5,986 nucleotides of DNA from Alphaproteobacteria bacterium. GTDB lineage: Bacteria > Pseudomonadota > Alphaproteobacteria > RF32 > CAG-977. Positions 5,730 through 5,986 of this stretch are shown piece after piece. A program made the translations under genes and the position numbers. Under the pieces are notes generated by a model. That model saw nothing but the letters and a program-made list of their open reading frames with translations. It made no database searches and had not been told where the DNA came from. The DNA is taken from NCBI GenBank assembly GCA_017476085.1, contig JAFVEJ010000233.1, positions 1 through 5,986 of the forward strand, read 5' to 3'. Position 1 is the stretch's first letter, and each line of letters starts with the position of its first letter.

Positions 5730-5738
5730 GGAAAAAAG

Positions 5739-5986
5739 ATGAAAATAAAATCGTTCGGTGTTGCGGCTTTGGCGGTTGTGTCCATTTTGCTGGGCGGATG
5801 CTCTTGCTGCCGTTGGGACAAAACGTTTGAAAAAAGCGAAAAAGTGACGGTGAAGAAAGTTTCTTTTAAAAACCGTTTCGGCATCAAACTGGTTGGCGAT
5901 TTATATCTGCCGAAAAATATCGGCAAAGAAAAACTGCCCGCGATTGCGGTATCGGGACCGTTCGGCGCGAGTAAAGAACAGTCTTC
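5739..5986 (+). CDS. Alpha/beta-hydrolase-like lipoprotein, N-terminal part (3' partial)
   Basis: ATG 5739 follows AAAGGA (5727-5732) by 6 bases and opens a frame that is still open at the window end (82 codons). Residues 1-20 are a lipoprotein signal peptide: K2/K4, a hydrophobic core, then the lipobox LGG-C with Cys21 as the lipidated residue. Ser at +2 suggests sorting to the outer membrane. Cys23 and Cys24 follow at once. From about 37 the sequence KVTVKKVSFKNRFGIKLVGD, LYLPKN and LPAIAVSGPFGASKEQS matches the start of alpha/beta hydrolases of the dienelactone-hydrolase/YcjY-like type, where SGPFG(A) precedes the first core helix and forms part of the oxyanion region. The catalytic Ser, Asp and His lie outside the window. 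Divergent from the LysR gene, so probably under its control. Likely a surface or periplasmic esterase/hydrolase of unknown substrate. Confidence 0.8.
   Translation, partial: MKIKSFGVAALAVVSILLGGCSCCRWDKTFEKSEKVTVKKVSFKNRFGIKLVGDLYLPKNIGKEKLPAIAVSGPFGASKEQS

Noticed and set aside
5651..5926. A 91-codon minus-strand frame opposite the lipoprotein start.
   Set aside because: It overlaps a clear lipoprotein gene and its control region and shows no domain, leader or ribosome site of its own.

Overview
The window looks like a gene-dense stretch of a Gram-negative bacterial chromosome. Evidence: a lipobox lipoprotein, short Sec-type leaders, Shine-Dalgarno sites, tight gene packing and a CTTGACA-type -35. 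Mid-range base composition, A/T-rich intergenic DNA and a DUF6782-like zincin make a host- or gut-associated alphaproteobacterium my best guess, but that is weak inference. No tRNA, rRNA, transposon or CRISPR array was seen.

Left part (1-3630, + strand): one compact operon that starts before the window. It holds (i) the C-terminal end of an NADPH-dependent FMN reductase/flavodoxin-family protein, (ii) a flavodoxin with an N-terminal signal peptide and a second, well-placed internal start, (iii) a small antibiotic-biosynthesis-monooxygenase (ABM) domain protein with a hydrophobic leader, (iv) a 585-residue 1-deoxy-D-xylulose-5-phosphate synthase (DXS)-like enzyme of a short subfamily, and (v) a second NADPH-dependent FMN reductase-like flavoprotein with a four-cysteine cluster. 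Gaps are 4 bases or an overlap up to about 37 bases, and a strong hairpin at 3606-3630 closes the unit. The common theme is flavin redox chemistry beside a thiamine-diphosphate enzyme. If the DXS-like enzyme really makes DXP, a link to the MEP pathway (whose iron-sulfur enzymes IspG/IspH can take electrons from flavodoxin) or to quinone/cofactor supply is conceivable, but unproven.

Middle (3646-4650, - strand): a convergent gene for a leaderless-protein zincin (HEVRH plus downstream Glu) with a lysine-rich tail. It has its own promoter and operator-like dyads in the A/T-rich gap 4651-4749.

Right part (4750-5986): a LysR-type regulator on the - strand, divergent from an exported alpha/beta-hydrolase-like lipoprotein that runs off the right edge. 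The 119-base A/T-rich gap between them carries a LysR-box-like dyad, direct repeats and a promoter whose predicted start falls on the LysR start codon. The layout is the classic one of a LysR regulator controlling itself and its divergent neighbour.
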